This document shows, one piece after another, positions 26,012 to 34,376 of a stretch of 64,000 nt of DNA. A program made the position numbers and the translations under genes. This DNA comes from Sphingobium sp. (GTDB lineage Bacteria; Pseudomonadota; Alphaproteobacteria; Sphingomonadales; Sphingomonadaceae), in contig QFQF01000005.1 in NCBI GenBank assembly GCA_003248935.1, forward strand, positions 124,001-188,000, in the 5' to 3' direction. Under the pieces are notes generated by a model. It was not told where the DNA came from, did not search any database, and saw only the letters and a list, made by a program, of their open reading frames with translations. Positions within the stretch are counted from its first letter, which is position 1; each line of letters begins with the position of its first letter.

Positions 26012-27037
26012 ATGTTCAAATCCGCTGGCCACAAGGCCCTGTCCGCTCTGCTGCTGTCATCGGCCGTCCTAGCCGGAACCCCGGCGCTGGCTGGTACGCT
26101 GGAATCGAGAACACAGGCGTTCATCGACGGCCTGGCTGGTACCACGCCGATCTACACCCTCGCCCCGGACCCCGCGCGCAGCGTGCTCGCTGGCGCGCAA
26201 AAGTCCGTGCCGGTCGCTCTTGCCCCGGCAACCACCGAGGACCGGATACTGAAGGTCGGACCGAATGGCCGCACCGGCGTCCGCATCTACCGTCCCAAAG
26301 ACGCTAAGGGCCCGTTGCCCGTGGTCGTCTATACGCACGGCGGTGGCTGGGTTCTGGGCGACAGGGAGACGCATGACCGACTTGTCCGGGAACTGTCGGT
26401 CGGCGCGAATGCGGTTGTTGTGTTTGTCGATTATGACCGCAGTCCGGAGAGCCGGTATCCCGTCGCGGTCGAACAGGTGTACGCGGTACTCACCCACGTC
26501 GCCGCACATCCCGCCGACTTCGGCGCCGACGCCAGCCGCATCGCAATCGCAGGCGACAGCGTGGGCGGCAACATGACCACCGTCGTCGCCCTGCTCGCCA
26601 AGGAGCGCAAAGGCCCCGAGATCGCGGCGCAACTGCTGTTCTATCCGGTCACCGACGCGTCCATGTCGACGCCGTCCTACAGCACCTTCGCCGATGGCCC
26701 CTGGCTGACGAAGAACGCGATGGCATGGTTCTGGGACCAGTATCTGCCGGATGTGTCAAAGCGCGACGACATCCACGTCTCGCCGATCAACGCCGGTGCC
26801 GATCAGTTGAAAGGGCTGCCGCAGACACTGCTGATCACTGACGAGAACGATGTGCTGCGCGATGAGGGTGAAATCTACGGCCGGCATCTGGCATCGGCTG
26901 GCGTACCGGTCACCTCGGTCCGCTACAACGGCACGATACATGACTTCATGCTGCTGAACCCGATCAGCGACACGCCGGCGGTGCGCGGCGCGGTCTCCCA
27001 GTCGGTCGCCTATCTCAGGACCGTCTTCGCCCGCTGA
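26012..27037 (+). CDS. Exported alpha/beta hydrolase (HSL-family esterase)
   Basis: 341 aa. Signal peptide ending near ALA-G (residue 28). Hormone-sensitive-lipase-type motifs: oxyanion HGGGW (109-113), nucleophile Ser183 in GDSVGG, Asp in LITDENDVL and His in TIHDFMLL. GGGAGG lies five bases before ATG. It sits between ohrR and ohr and shares the OhrR-controlled promoter, 47 bp before ohr. The likely role is hydrolysis of a carboxylic ester in the periplasm during hydroperoxide stress, for example oxidised lipid, but the substrate is unknown. Confidence 0.88.
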   Translation: MFKSAGHKALSALLLSSAVLAGTPALAGTLESRTQAFIDGLAGTTPIYTLAPDPARSVLAGAQKSVPVALAPATTEDRILKVGPNGRTGVRIYRPKDAKGPLPVVVYTHGGGWVLGDRETHDRLVRELSVGANAVVVFVDYDRSPESRYPVAVEQVYAVLTHVAAHPADFGADASRIAIAGDSVGGNMTTVVALLAKERKGPEIAAQLLFYPVTDASMSTPSYSTFADGPWLTKNAMAWFWDQYLPDVSKRDDIHVSPINAGADQLKGLPQTLLITDENDVLRDEGEIYGRHLASAGVPVTSVRYNGTIHDFMLLNPISDTPAVRGAVSQSVAYLRTVFAR

Positions 27038-27084
27038 TATCCGGCAACTCCAATCCACATCCAACCACTGAAAGGACGTACATC

Positions 27085-27513
27085 ATGGCTACCAAGATCC
27101 TCTATTCCACCAGCGCCGAAGCGACCGGCGGCCGCGACGGCAAGGCACGCACCACCGACGGCAGCTTCGAGGTGACGCTCGGCACGCCCAAGGAACTGGG
27201 TGGCAATGGTCAGGGCAACAATCCCGAGCAGTTGTTCGCCAGCGGCTACGCCGCCTGCTTCCTCGGGGCGATGAAGTTCGCCGCCTCCCAGGACAAGGCG
27301 CTGCCGCGCGTTCCCGCCGACACCACGGTCACCGCGACCGTCGGCATCGGGCCGCGCGCCGACAAGGGCTTCGGCCTCGCCGTCGAACTGGTCATCACCC
27401 TCCCGGGCGTGGAGCGCGCCGCCGCCGAAGCACTGGTTGCAGAGGCGGACACCATCTGCCCCTACTCCCACGCCACGCGCGGGAATATCGCGGTAAAGCT
27501 CAGCGTCGCCTGA
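27085..27513 (+). CDS. ohr: Organic hydroperoxide resistance protein Ohr
   Basis: OsmC/Ohr-family thiol peroxidase, 142 aa, the usual length. Reduces organic and fatty acid hydroperoxides using Cys58 (SGYAACFLGAMK) and Cys125 (TICPYSHATRGN). NNPEQLFASGYAACF and GPRADKGFGLAVEL are Ohr-specific rather than OsmC. Ribosome site GAAAGGA at 27070-27076. Second gene of the OhrR-regulated unit, closed by the terminator at 27537. Confidence 0.97.
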   Translation: MATKILYSTSAEATGGRDGKARTTDGSFEVTLGTPKELGGNGQGNNPEQLFASGYAACFLGAMKFAASQDKALPRVPADTTVTATVGIGPRADKGFGLAVELVITLPGVERAAAEALVAEADTICPYSHATRGNIAVKLSVA

Positions 27514-27536
27514 CACACAGGCCAACGATCAACAGG

Positions 27537-27565
27537 AAAAGGGGCGGTCCAGCCGCCCCTTTTTT
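27537..27565 (+). terminator. Rho-independent terminator after ohr
   Basis: AAAAGGGGCGG (27537-27547) pairs with CCGCCCCTTTT (27553-27563) around TCCAG, ending in six T. It also faces the convergent gene at 27592 and may serve both. Confidence 0.95.
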
Positions 27566-27591
27566 GCATTACGCGCCACTGGCGGCGTCCA

Positions 27592-28143
27592 TCAACTTTG
27601 TCCGGCAAACGGAGGCAAGGCGACGGGCCGCTTTTGCAGCAGATCGATAAGGGCCTCGTCGCTCTGCCCATCCAGCATCAGCAACAGGCGATAGGGATCC
27701 CCCTGAAGCCCCAGCGCGGCGGCGAAGGCGGGTTCGGTCTTCATTCCCGCATTCCGGCGCGCCATGATCGCCTCGCACAGCGCAACGCCACCAAGCGCCA
27801 GCAACCGCCGCTCGACACGGAAATGGCGCCATCCCACCTGCCGGTCCACGGGCTCGGCCGCCGCGAACAATTCAAACTCCCACCCCGACGCATGAAACCG
27901 CACGATGACGGGCCGCCCGTCACTCGTCCATTGATGGACCGCAAAACAGGAGAGTCCACCGAAATGCTCCCACACAGCCGCCACGAACGCATCGGCATCG
28001 GGCGCATGGCAAAGTATGTCGATGTCGCTGCCGGGAATATCCAGATCCAGCGGCGGCGTGCCCGCGACATGCGGATCGAAAGGCGCGAGCCGTGACAACA
28101 CGCCTGTCTGCGTCAACGCCACCCGATAGTCGCACCGGCTCAT
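27592..28143 (-). CDS. DUF4269 family protein (minimal nucleotidyltransferase-like)
   Basis: 183 aa. TPPLDLDIPGSDIDILCHAPD has the paired-acid D-x-D pattern of nucleotidyltransferase folds, as in the DUF4269 family, followed by VWEHFGG and VGWRHFRVERRLLAL, then EPAFAAALGLQGDPYRLLL. Members are small, cytoplasmic and uncharacterised. Single gene, convergent with ohr, with 163 bp of non-coding sequence before the divergent dehydratase gene. Confidence 0.78.
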   Translation of the reverse strand: MSRCDYRVALTQTGVLSRLAPFDPHVAGTPPLDLDIPGSDIDILCHAPDADAFVAAVWEHFGGLSCFAVHQWTSDGRPVIVRFHASGWEFELFAAAEPVDRQVGWRHFRVERRLLALGGVALCEAIMARRNAGMKTEPAFAAALGLQGDPYRLLLMLDGQSDEALIDLLQKRPVALPPFAGQS

Positions 28144-28306
28144 ATGCGGGCCACCAAGCGGCAGGAGGACAGACGTGCGAGCGGCATTGCGTCAATGTAG
28201 CGCCGCGATCGTAGCATGTCCCTCCCTTCACCCGTGCGAAGATCGCCGATAAGGGCGGCACTATCCCGTTATGCCCGCATGAGGCTTCGCTCCCCAGGAG
28301 ACATCA

Positions 28307-29296
28307 ATGTCCCGTTCCCTGCCTGTCACCTTTGCCGATGTCGCCGCTGCCCGGGAACGCATCGCTCCCGTCGTCACCCGGACCCCGCTGATCGAGAACG
28401 CGACGCTCAACGCCCATATCGGCAGACGCGTGCTCGTGAAGTTCGAGGGCGCACAGCGGACCGGGTCGTTCAAGTTTCGCGGCGCCTACAACCGGCTTGT
28501 GCAGCTTGGCCCGGCGGACCGCGCGGCAGGAGTGGTCGCCTGGTCATCGGGCAATCATGCGCAGGGCATTGCCGCCGCGGCGGCGCTCCTCGGTATCCCC
28601 GCGACGATCGTGATGCCTGCCGACGCCCCGGCGATCAAGGTCACCAATACCCGGGCTCTGGGCGCGGAGATCGTACCCTATGACCGGACGAAGGAAAGCC
28701 GGGAGGCCATCGCGACCGCCCTTGCGCAAGCGCGCGGCGCCATACTGGTCCCTTCATTCGACGACACCGATGTGATCGCCGGGCAGGGCACGGCAGGGCT
28801 GGAGATCATCGAACAGGCGGCTGCTCTGGGCATCGTGCCGGATCAGATACTCTGCCCGTGCGGCGGTGGCGGCCTTGTGTCCGGCATCGCGACAGCGGTG
28901 AAGGGTCTGCAACCGGACTGCGCGATATATGCGGTCGAGCCGGAGGGATTCGACGATACCGCCCGCTCGCTCGTCAGTGGCAATCGGGAAAGCATTGCAC
29001 CCGGCACGCATTCAATCTGCGACGCGCTGCTTGCACCCAGCCCCGGCGCGCTGACCTTTCCCATCAACCACGCATTGCTGTCGGGCGGTCTGGTCGTGTC
29101 GGACACACAGGTTCGCGCCGCCATGCGGTTTGCCTTCACGGCCCTCAAGCTGGTGACCGAACCCGGTGGCGCCGTGGCACTGGCAGCCATGATCCATAAC
29201 CTTGCGCCGAAGTGCGAGGGCACGACCGTCATCGTCATTTCCGGCGCGAACGTCGATGCGGATGCCTATGCCCGGATCTTGACGGAAGACGATTGA
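28307..29296 (+). CDS. Threonine dehydratase / serine racemase-type PLP enzyme
   Basis: 329 aa fold-type II PLP enzyme. Schiff-base Lys56 in TGSFKFRGA, SSGNHAQG for the substrate carboxylate, and CGGGGLVSG for the PLP phosphate; late motif VISGAN. No C-terminal ACT domain, so it resembles catabolic threonine dehydratase or serine racemase rather than feedback-controlled IlvA. Produces 2-oxobutyrate and ammonia from threonine, or interconverts serine enantiomers. CAGGAGAC upstream of ATG. Confidence 0.87.
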   Translation: MSRSLPVTFADVAAARERIAPVVTRTPLIENATLNAHIGRRVLVKFEGAQRTGSFKFRGAYNRLVQLGPADRAAGVVAWSSGNHAQGIAAAAALLGIPATIVMPADAPAIKVTNTRALGAEIVPYDRTKESREAIATALAQARGAILVPSFDDTDVIAGQGTAGLEIIEQAAALGIVPDQILCPCGGGGLVSGIATAVKGLQPDCAIYAVEPEGFDDTARSLVSGNRESIAPGTHSICDALLAPSPGALTFPINHALLSGGLVVSDTQVRAAMRFAFTALKLVTEPGGAVALAAMIHNLAPKCEGTTVIVISGANVDADAYARILTEDD

Positions 29297-29323
29297 TCGC
29301 TCTCCCCTCGCTCCGACGATGTC

Positions 29324-29338
29324 CGCGAATAATTCTCA
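29324..29338. promoter_or_regulatory. Fur-box-like 7-1-7 site
   Basis: CGCGAAT-A-ATTCTCA agrees with the classical 7-1-7 Fur motif TGATAATnATTATCA at 10 of 14 positions and is palindromic at 5 of 7. It lies about 60 bp before the DUF3649-PepSY-DUF3325-DUF4198 operon, whose families are usually tied to iron uptake. Confidence 0.6.
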
Positions 29339-29396
29339 TTAGCGGGCACAGGCTAATCGTGTATGGGTCGCCGATGATTCGGGAACAGGGACTGGA

Positions 29397-29696
29397 TTGG
29401 GCGTGACGATCGCGCGGCGAACCCGCGAGCGTATCGGCTTTGCGTCCCGCCTGGCTGCCGTTCCCGGCGGCTACGCCCTGACCAGCCTCGTCACCGCCGC
29501 CACCGCCCGCGTTCTGCCGACGACCCGCGTCGAAGCTGCCGTCACCGGCATGCTGCTCTTCTTCCTCCTCTATGCAGTGCTTGTCCTGTGGGCCTTCTCT
29601 ACGCGTACGCCCGGGCGGATGTGGCTGTGGCTGATGGCGCTGAGCGTTCTGTCCGGCATAACCCTGCTGACCGTCCCGATGCCGGGTGAGGCCTGA
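29397..29696 (+). CDS. DUF3649 membrane protein (iron-uptake associated)
   Basis: 99 aa with two or three hydrophobic segments (YALTSLVTAATARVL, GMLLFFLLYAVLVLWAF, WLWLMALSVLSGITLL). ASRLAAVPGGYAL is the DUF3649 signature. Family members precede PepSY-TM genes in siderophore or haem loci. TTG 29397 has AGGGA five bases upstream; GTG 29403 is possible. The stop overlaps the next start (TGATG). Molecular function unknown. Confidence 0.75.
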   Translation: MGVTIARRTRERIGFASRLAAVPGGYALTSLVTAATARVLPTTRVEAAVTGMLLFFLLYAVLVLWAFSTRTPGRMWLWLMALSVLSGITLLTVPMPGEA

Positions 29697-31243
29697 TGAA
29701 GCACGGTTTCCGCCAATCGATGGCCGGGGTCCACACCTGGTCTGGCCTGCTGATGGGCTGGCTGCTGTTCGTGATGTTCGCCTGCGGCACATGCGCCTAT
29801 TTCCAGTTGGAGATCACGCGCTGGATGCAGCCCGAGGTCAAGCGGACGGGCACCCAGGAAAGCGCGGCCGAAGGCGCCGCCGCCTATCTCGCCACCGTCG
29901 CCGCGGGATCCGCGCAATGGTACATCGACCTTCCCGGCCGGCGCGGGGCGACAACCGCTCTCTATTGGTCGCCGCCGGAGGGCGCCGCGCCGGACGCACC
30001 GACTCAGGCGACCGTCGACGACCGGGGCCAGCCTGTCACGGCCCGGGAAACGGCGGGCGGCTTCTTCCTCTATCGTTTCCATTTCGACCTGCACTACATG
30101 CCGGTGATCTGGGCGCGCTACATCGTCGGAGCGGCCGCCATGTTCATGCTGGTGGCGATCCTGTCGGGCATCGTCACCCACAAGAAGATTTTCACGGACT
30201 TCTTCCTGCTGCGCTTCGGCAAGGGGCAGCGAAGCTGGCTTGACGCGCATAACGTCACCGCCGTGCTCGCTTTGCCGTTTCACCTGATGATCACCTATAC
30301 CGGCCTCGTCACGCTCGACAGCCAGTTGGCCCCCGCCCCCGTCGCCGCGCTCTACAAGGATACGGCCGCCTGGTACGCCGACGCATTTCCGCAGCGCGAC
30401 GTCGTCAAGACCGGCCGCGCCGTACCGCTTGCGCCTCTCGGTCCAATGATCGGGGAGGCGCGGAAGCGCTGGGACGGCGCAGAAGTCGGTCCGATCGTCA
30501 TCGCCAATCCCGGCGACGCATCAAGCACCGTGACGATCAGCAGCTCGCCAGGAACCTCGATGAACGCACGGGGCGACACATTGCAGTTTTCCGGCAGCAC
30601 GGGACGCCTGCTTTCAGCCGATAGGGCATCCGGCCCCGCACGCCAGACTCAGGACGTGATGATCGGCATTCATGCTGGCCGCTATGCCGATATCGCCCTG
30701 CGCTGGCTCTATTTCCTTTCCGGGGTCGGCGGCACGGTTATGGTCGGAACCGGCCTCGTCCTCTGGACGGTGAAACGGCGGGCCAAGCTGCCCGATCCCG
30801 CGCGGCCGCATGTCGGCTTCCGCATCGTGGAGCGTCTGAACATCGCCGTCGTTGCCGGTTTTCCTATCGGCCTTGCCTGCTATTTCCTTGCCAACCGCCT
30901 GCTGCCGTTGCGCATGGACGGGCGGCCCGAATGGGAAATCCACTGCCTGTTCATCGCCTGGGGTGTGGCCGCCACCATAGCATTGCTGCGTCCGGCCCGG
31001 CGCGCTTGGATCGAACTTACCGGGCTCAGCGCAGTTGCCTTCGCTGCCGTGCCGGTGGTCAGCGCGCTTACCACCGGTCGCGGCCTGCCCCACAGCCTGC
31101 TTGCAGGGGACTGGCTGTTCATCGGGTTCGACCTGACCTGCCTTGCAACCGCCGCCGCGTTCGGCCTCACCGCTTGGACGCTTGCGCGGCGGGCGTCACG
31201 CCCGGCGGCGACGCCCCGGCGCCGGCGGGAGGCGCATGCCTGA
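29696..31243 (+). CDS. PepSY-associated TM protein, putative ferric/siderophore reductase
   Basis: 515 aa. MKHGFRQSMAGVHTWSGLLMGW begins the first PepSY_TM helix; further helices near residues 140-170 (HKKIFTDFFLLR follows), 195-215, 340-365 and several C-terminal ones. Histidines in HTWSGLL, FHFDLHYMP, DAHNVTAVLALPFH and IHAGRYADIALRW could ligate haem, as in PepSY iron reductases such as PiuB/FegB relatives. Inner membrane. Overlaps DUF3649 and DUF3325 by short stop/start overlaps, so one translationally coupled unit. Confidence 0.87.
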   Translation: MKHGFRQSMAGVHTWSGLLMGWLLFVMFACGTCAYFQLEITRWMQPEVKRTGTQESAAEGAAAYLATVAAGSAQWYIDLPGRRGATTALYWSPPEGAAPDAPTQATVDDRGQPVTARETAGGFFLYRFHFDLHYMPVIWARYIVGAAAMFMLVAILSGIVTHKKIFTDFFLLRFGKGQRSWLDAHNVTAVLALPFHLMITYTGLVTLDSQLAPAPVAALYKDTAAWYADAFPQRDVVKTGRAVPLAPLGPMIGEARKRWDGAEVGPIVIANPGDASSTVTISSSPGTSMNARGDTLQFSGSTGRLLSADRASGPARQTQDVMIGIHAGRYADIALRWLYFLSGVGGTVMVGTGLVLWTVKRRAKLPDPARPHVGFRIVERLNIAVVAGFPIGLACYFLANRLLPLRMDGRPEWEIHCLFIAWGVAATIALLRPARRAWIELTGLSAVAFAAVPVVSALTTGRGLPHSLLAGDWLFIGFDLTCLATAAAFGLTAWTLARRASRPAATPRRRREAHA

Positions 31244-31518
31244 TGCTGGCACAGATGTTCGTGCTGCTGCTGTCGCTGGCCGGTTTCCTGCTGCTCTGTC
31301 TTGCGCAGGCGGGCCACCAGCAGCCCATGCTCCGCCGCAAGCTGCGCGCGGAACAGACCCGGCTGCTGCGCCTTACGGGCTGGATCGTCCTGAGTTCGGC
31401 CTGGGCGCTTGCCTGGTGGGTGCTGGGATTTGGCCGCGGCACGATGCTGTTCGGGGGCTGCGCGACGGTGGGGGCCGCCTGTACCGTCGGCCTGCTGAAC
31501 CGGCGCAGCGCACGCTGA
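31243..31518 (+). CDS. DUF3325 small membrane protein
   Basis: 91 aa with helices FVLLLLSLAGFLLLCLA and WIVLSSAWALAWWVLGF and a third near the C-terminus. The overlap TGATG with the PepSY gene and the family's habit of following PepSY in iron operons support DUF3325. Function unknown; it may be an accessory subunit of the reductase. Confidence 0.75.
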   Translation: MLAQMFVLLLSLAGFLLLCLAQAGHQQPMLRRKLRAEQTRLLRLTGWIVLSSAWALAWWVLGFGRGTMLFGGCATVGAACTVGLLNRRSAR

Positions 31519-31557
31519 TTTATGATGATCGACAATGGGGATGGAAAGGAAACTGTC

Positions 31558-32199
31558 ATGAAAAGATTTGGACTTCTGGTCGCGACTCTGCTGGTTGGCA
31601 CACAGGCGGCCTCCGCCCATGAAGTGTGGGTGGAACGCGATGCTCAGGGCCCTGCCCGCGTCTATCTCGGCGAACCGGCCGAGGCCGTGCCGGAGGGTGG
31701 CGACCCCGAATTCCACCGCTTGCAGAAGCCTGTCGTCTTCCTCGACGATCCGGCAAAGGCCGTGTCGCTGGTCCGGCGCACCAACCATCTGGAGGCTGAC
31801 GCGCCGGGCAAGGGCGACGTACGCGTCCGCGACGACGCCGTGTTCGATCCGTGGAAGGAAGGGGAAACGACACAGGGTGCGATTTTCTATGCCCGTGCCG
31901 GTCGCAGCGAGACGCGTAACGTGCTGGACCTCGAACTGGTGCCGGTCTCGGCCAATGCCGACACGATGACGCTGATGTTCAAGGGCAAGCCGCTCGCCGA
32001 CACGGCAGTCACGGTCATTTCGCCCGACCGCTGGCAGAAAAGCTTCAAGACCGACGCCGCCGGCGTCGTCACCGTGCCTTCGCTCGGCGCCGGGCGCTAT
32101 ATTCTGGGCGCTTCGCACAAGGAGGCCGCGCCCGGCACCGTCGCGGGCAAGCCTGTCGCGGCCATCGTGCACATTTCGACACTGACATTCGTGCGCTGA
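31558..32199 (+). CDS. DUF4198 (NikM-like) periplasmic protein
   Basis: 213 aa. Signal peptide MKRFGLLVATLLVGTQAASA, then HEVWVERD, the His-rich mature N-terminus usual in DUF4198. A C-terminal beta-sandwich contains GKPLADTAVTVISPDR and FKTDAAGVVTVPSLGAGRY. The family is linked to metal uptake. Start 31558 chosen for AAGGAAA and the signal peptide; the frame is open from 31522. Last gene of the Fur-headed operon. A paralogue occurs at 57231. Confidence 0.83.
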   Translation: MKRFGLLVATLLVGTQAASAHEVWVERDAQGPARVYLGEPAEAVPEGGDPEFHRLQKPVVFLDDPAKAVSLVRRTNHLEADAPGKGDVRVRDDAVFDPWKEGETTQGAIFYARAGRSETRNVLDLELVPVSANADTMTLMFKGKPLADTAVTVISPDRWQKSFKTDAAGVVTVPSLGAGRYILGASHKEAAPGTVAGKPVAAIVHISTLTFVR

Positions 32200-32213
32200 A
32201 CAGCACATTCCAA

Positions 32214-32247
32214 GCAGGCGCTTCGTTACTAAGAACGAGGCGCCTGC
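32214..32247 (+). terminator. Hairpin after the iron operon
   Basis: GCAGGCGCTTCGTT (32214-32227) pairs with AACGAGGCGCCTGC (32234-32247) with one G-T pair, loop ACTAAG. A strong 14-bp stem, but no T-run. Confidence 0.6.
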
Positions 32248-32339
32248 CCGGCGATCTGATGCCTTCAGCATCGTGAGGCACGGCGGCGATCGATCGCCAT
32301 GGTTGACGTCAGACCGTTCAACGCGGCAATCGTCGCTTT

Positions 32340-32960
32340 ATGATCCGCACGACGCTCCTTGCCTTGTCTCTCATGCTCATGCCGCTGTCCGCGCACGCGC
32401 AGGACACGGCGCCTTTCCCTCCGCCTCCGTCGGGAAGCGACGTGCAGGTGGCCCTCGACACCGGTGAGGGACGGATCGTTCTCGCGCTCGACCCCGTCCA
32501 CGCACCGCTCACAACCGCGAATTTCCTGAAATATGTCGATCAGAAGCGGCTCGACGGAACGGCCTTCTACCGCAGCATGCGGTTCGGGCCGGACACCGGG
32601 CTGATCCAGGGCGGCGCGCGGGGCGATCCGCGCCGCGTGCTGCCGCCGGTCGCCCATGAGCCGACGACGCAGACCGGTATCGTCCATGGCCCGGGCACCA
32701 TATCGATGGCGCGCTACGAGCCGGGCTCGGCCACCGCCGATTTCTTCATCACCGCCGACACCATGCCATCGCTCGACGCCGATCCGTCGCGGCAGGGGGA
32801 CAATGCGGGTTTCGCCGCCTTCGGCCACGTGATCGAGGGCATGGACGTGGTGAAGCGCATCCTGTCCGCCCCCACCTCTCCCACGGAGGGCGAGGGCGTG
32901 ATGAAGGGGCAGATGCTCGAACCCAAGGTGCCGATCCTGACGGCGCGCCGGCTGCCCTGA
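32340..32960 (+). CDS. Periplasmic cyclophilin-type peptidyl-prolyl isomerase
   Basis: 206 aa. Signal peptide ending SAHA-Q. Cyclophilin fold: VQVALDTGEGRIVLALDP, TTANFLKYVD, GTAFYRSMRFG, IQGGARGDP, GTISMARYEPGSATADFFI and FAAFGHVIEGMDVVKRIL. Catalyses prolyl cis-trans isomerisation of exported proteins. The usual active-site Arg of FHR is represented by FYRSMRF, a variation shared by other periplasmic members. A cytoplasmic cyclophilin is present at 62191. Confidence 0.9.
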   Translation: MIRTTLLALSLMLMPLSAHAQDTAPFPPPPSGSDVQVALDTGEGRIVLALDPVHAPLTTANFLKYVDQKRLDGTAFYRSMRFGPDTGLIQGGARGDPRRVLPPVAHEPTTQTGIVHGPGTISMARYEPGSATADFFITADTMPSLDADPSRQGDNAGFAAFGHVIEGMDVVKRILSAPTSPTEGEGVMKGQMLEPKVPILTARRLP

Positions 32961-32963
32961 CGG

Positions 32964-34376
32964 TCAGGACGCGGGCGCTTCCGCCTCCCGGTCGCCGCCA
33001 AGCACGCGATAGAGCGTAACGAGGTTCGCCGCCTTGACGAGGCGCGTCGCCACCAGCGCACGTTGCGCGGTGTAGAGCGAGCGCTGCGCATCGAGGTTCT
33101 GGAGATAGCTGTCTACGCCCCCCCGGTAGCGGAGTTCGGCCAGCGCATAGTTGTCGGCCGACGCATCGACCAATGCCGTGTCGGCGCGTAGCTGCTCATC
33201 GATCGTACCACGCCGGGCAAGCGCATCGGCGGTTTCGCGAAATGCCGTCTGGATCGCCTTCTCATAGGTGGCGAGCGCCGCATCGCGTTCCGCCTGCGAC
33301 TGCTTGACCCCGGCGCGTGCCGCCCCCGCACTGAAGATCGACCAACTCGCACCGGGCGAGACCGACCAGGTGAAGTTGCCCTTGTCGAACAGCGCATCCA
33401 GCGCGCCGCTGGCGAAGCCCGTCAGCGCCGTCAACGAGATGCGGGGGAACAGCGCGGCGCGTGCCGCTCCAATCTGGGCGTTGGCGGCCTTCAGGCTGTA
33501 TTCCGCCTGCAATACGTCGGGTCGCCGCAGCAGGACGGCGGAATCGAGGCCCGCAGGCACCTCGCGGAAACTGCCCGCGACTTCCTCGATCGGTCCGGGC
33601 AGCAGCGCCGGATCGAAGGAAGCACCGACAAGAAGCTGAAGCGCGTTCACGTCCTGCGCGAGTGCAGTGCGGCTTTCGGCCAGGTCGGACTGCGCCTGGG
33701 CCAGCACCTGCTCGGCCTGACGCAGGTCCGATCGGGGCGCGATCCCGCCCTGAAGCCGCTTGCGGGTGAGGTCCGTGCTGCGCTCCGCGTTGTGCGCGGT
33801 GTCTTCGGCCAACGCCAGCAGGCTGCGGTCGGCCGCGTAGGTCAGCCATGCCGTCGCGATATCGCCGACCAGAGTGACCCGCGTCGCCCGCTCCGCCGCC
33901 TGCGTCGCGAAATAATCGTTGAGGGCCGCGTCGCTCAGCGACCGGATACGGCCGAACAGGTCGATCTCGAACGCGGTGGTTCCAACGTCGGCGCTATACT
34001 GGGTGCCTGGCCCCTGCCCGCCACCGGTGCTGGAATTGGCGGCATCCCGCCGTGTCAGGCCGGCACCCGCATCGATCACCGGCAGCAGTTCGGCGCGCTG
34101 GATGCGGTAGCGTGCCCGCGCCGCGGCGATGTTCGCAGCGGCGACACGCAGGTCGCGATTGTTCGCCAGCGCCTGTCCGATCAGCGTCCGCAGCCGCTTG
34201 TCGGTGAACAGGTCGGCATATCCCACGGCGGGCAGGACCGCTTCGGACAGCTGCGGATAGGCATCCCCCTGCGGCAGGGCGGCGGGCACCGGCGGCGCGG
34301 GCCGTTCATAGCGCGGAGCCATCGTGCAGGCGGGTAACAGGATCGCCAGCATCAGCGTGGGCAGCACGCGGCTCAT
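32964..34376 (-). CDS. Outer-membrane efflux lipoprotein (NodT/OprM family)
   Basis: 470 aa. Lipobox LLPAC with lipidated Cys17. Two outer-membrane-efflux repeats with long helices (LRTLIGQALANNRDLRVAAANIAAARARYRIQ; a similar block around residue 270) form the trimeric TolC-type channel. Third gene of the RND operon; its ATG overlaps the pump stop (34373-34376). Exports drugs or solvents with the pump and adaptor upstream. Confidence 0.93.
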   Translation of the reverse strand: MSRVLPTLMLAILLPACTMAPRYERPAPPVPAALPQGDAYPQLSEAVLPAVGYADLFTDKRLRTLIGQALANNRDLRVAAANIAAARARYRIQRAELLPVIDAGAGLTRRDAANSSTGGGQGPGTQYSADVGTTAFEIDLFGRIRSLSDAALNDYFATQAAERATRVTLVGDIATAWLTYAADRSLLALAEDTAHNAERSTDLTRKRLQGGIAPRSDLRQAEQVLAQAQSDLAESRTALAQDVNALQLLVGASFDPALLPGPIEEVAGSFREVPAGLDSAVLLRRPDVLQAEYSLKAANAQIGAARAALFPRISLTALTGFASGALDALFDKGNFTWSVSPGASWSIFSAGAARAGVKQSQAERDAALATYEKAIQTAFRETADALARRGTIDEQLRADTALVDASADNYALAELRYRGGVDSYLQNLDAQRSLYTAQRALVATRLVKAANLVTLYRVLGGDREAEAPAS

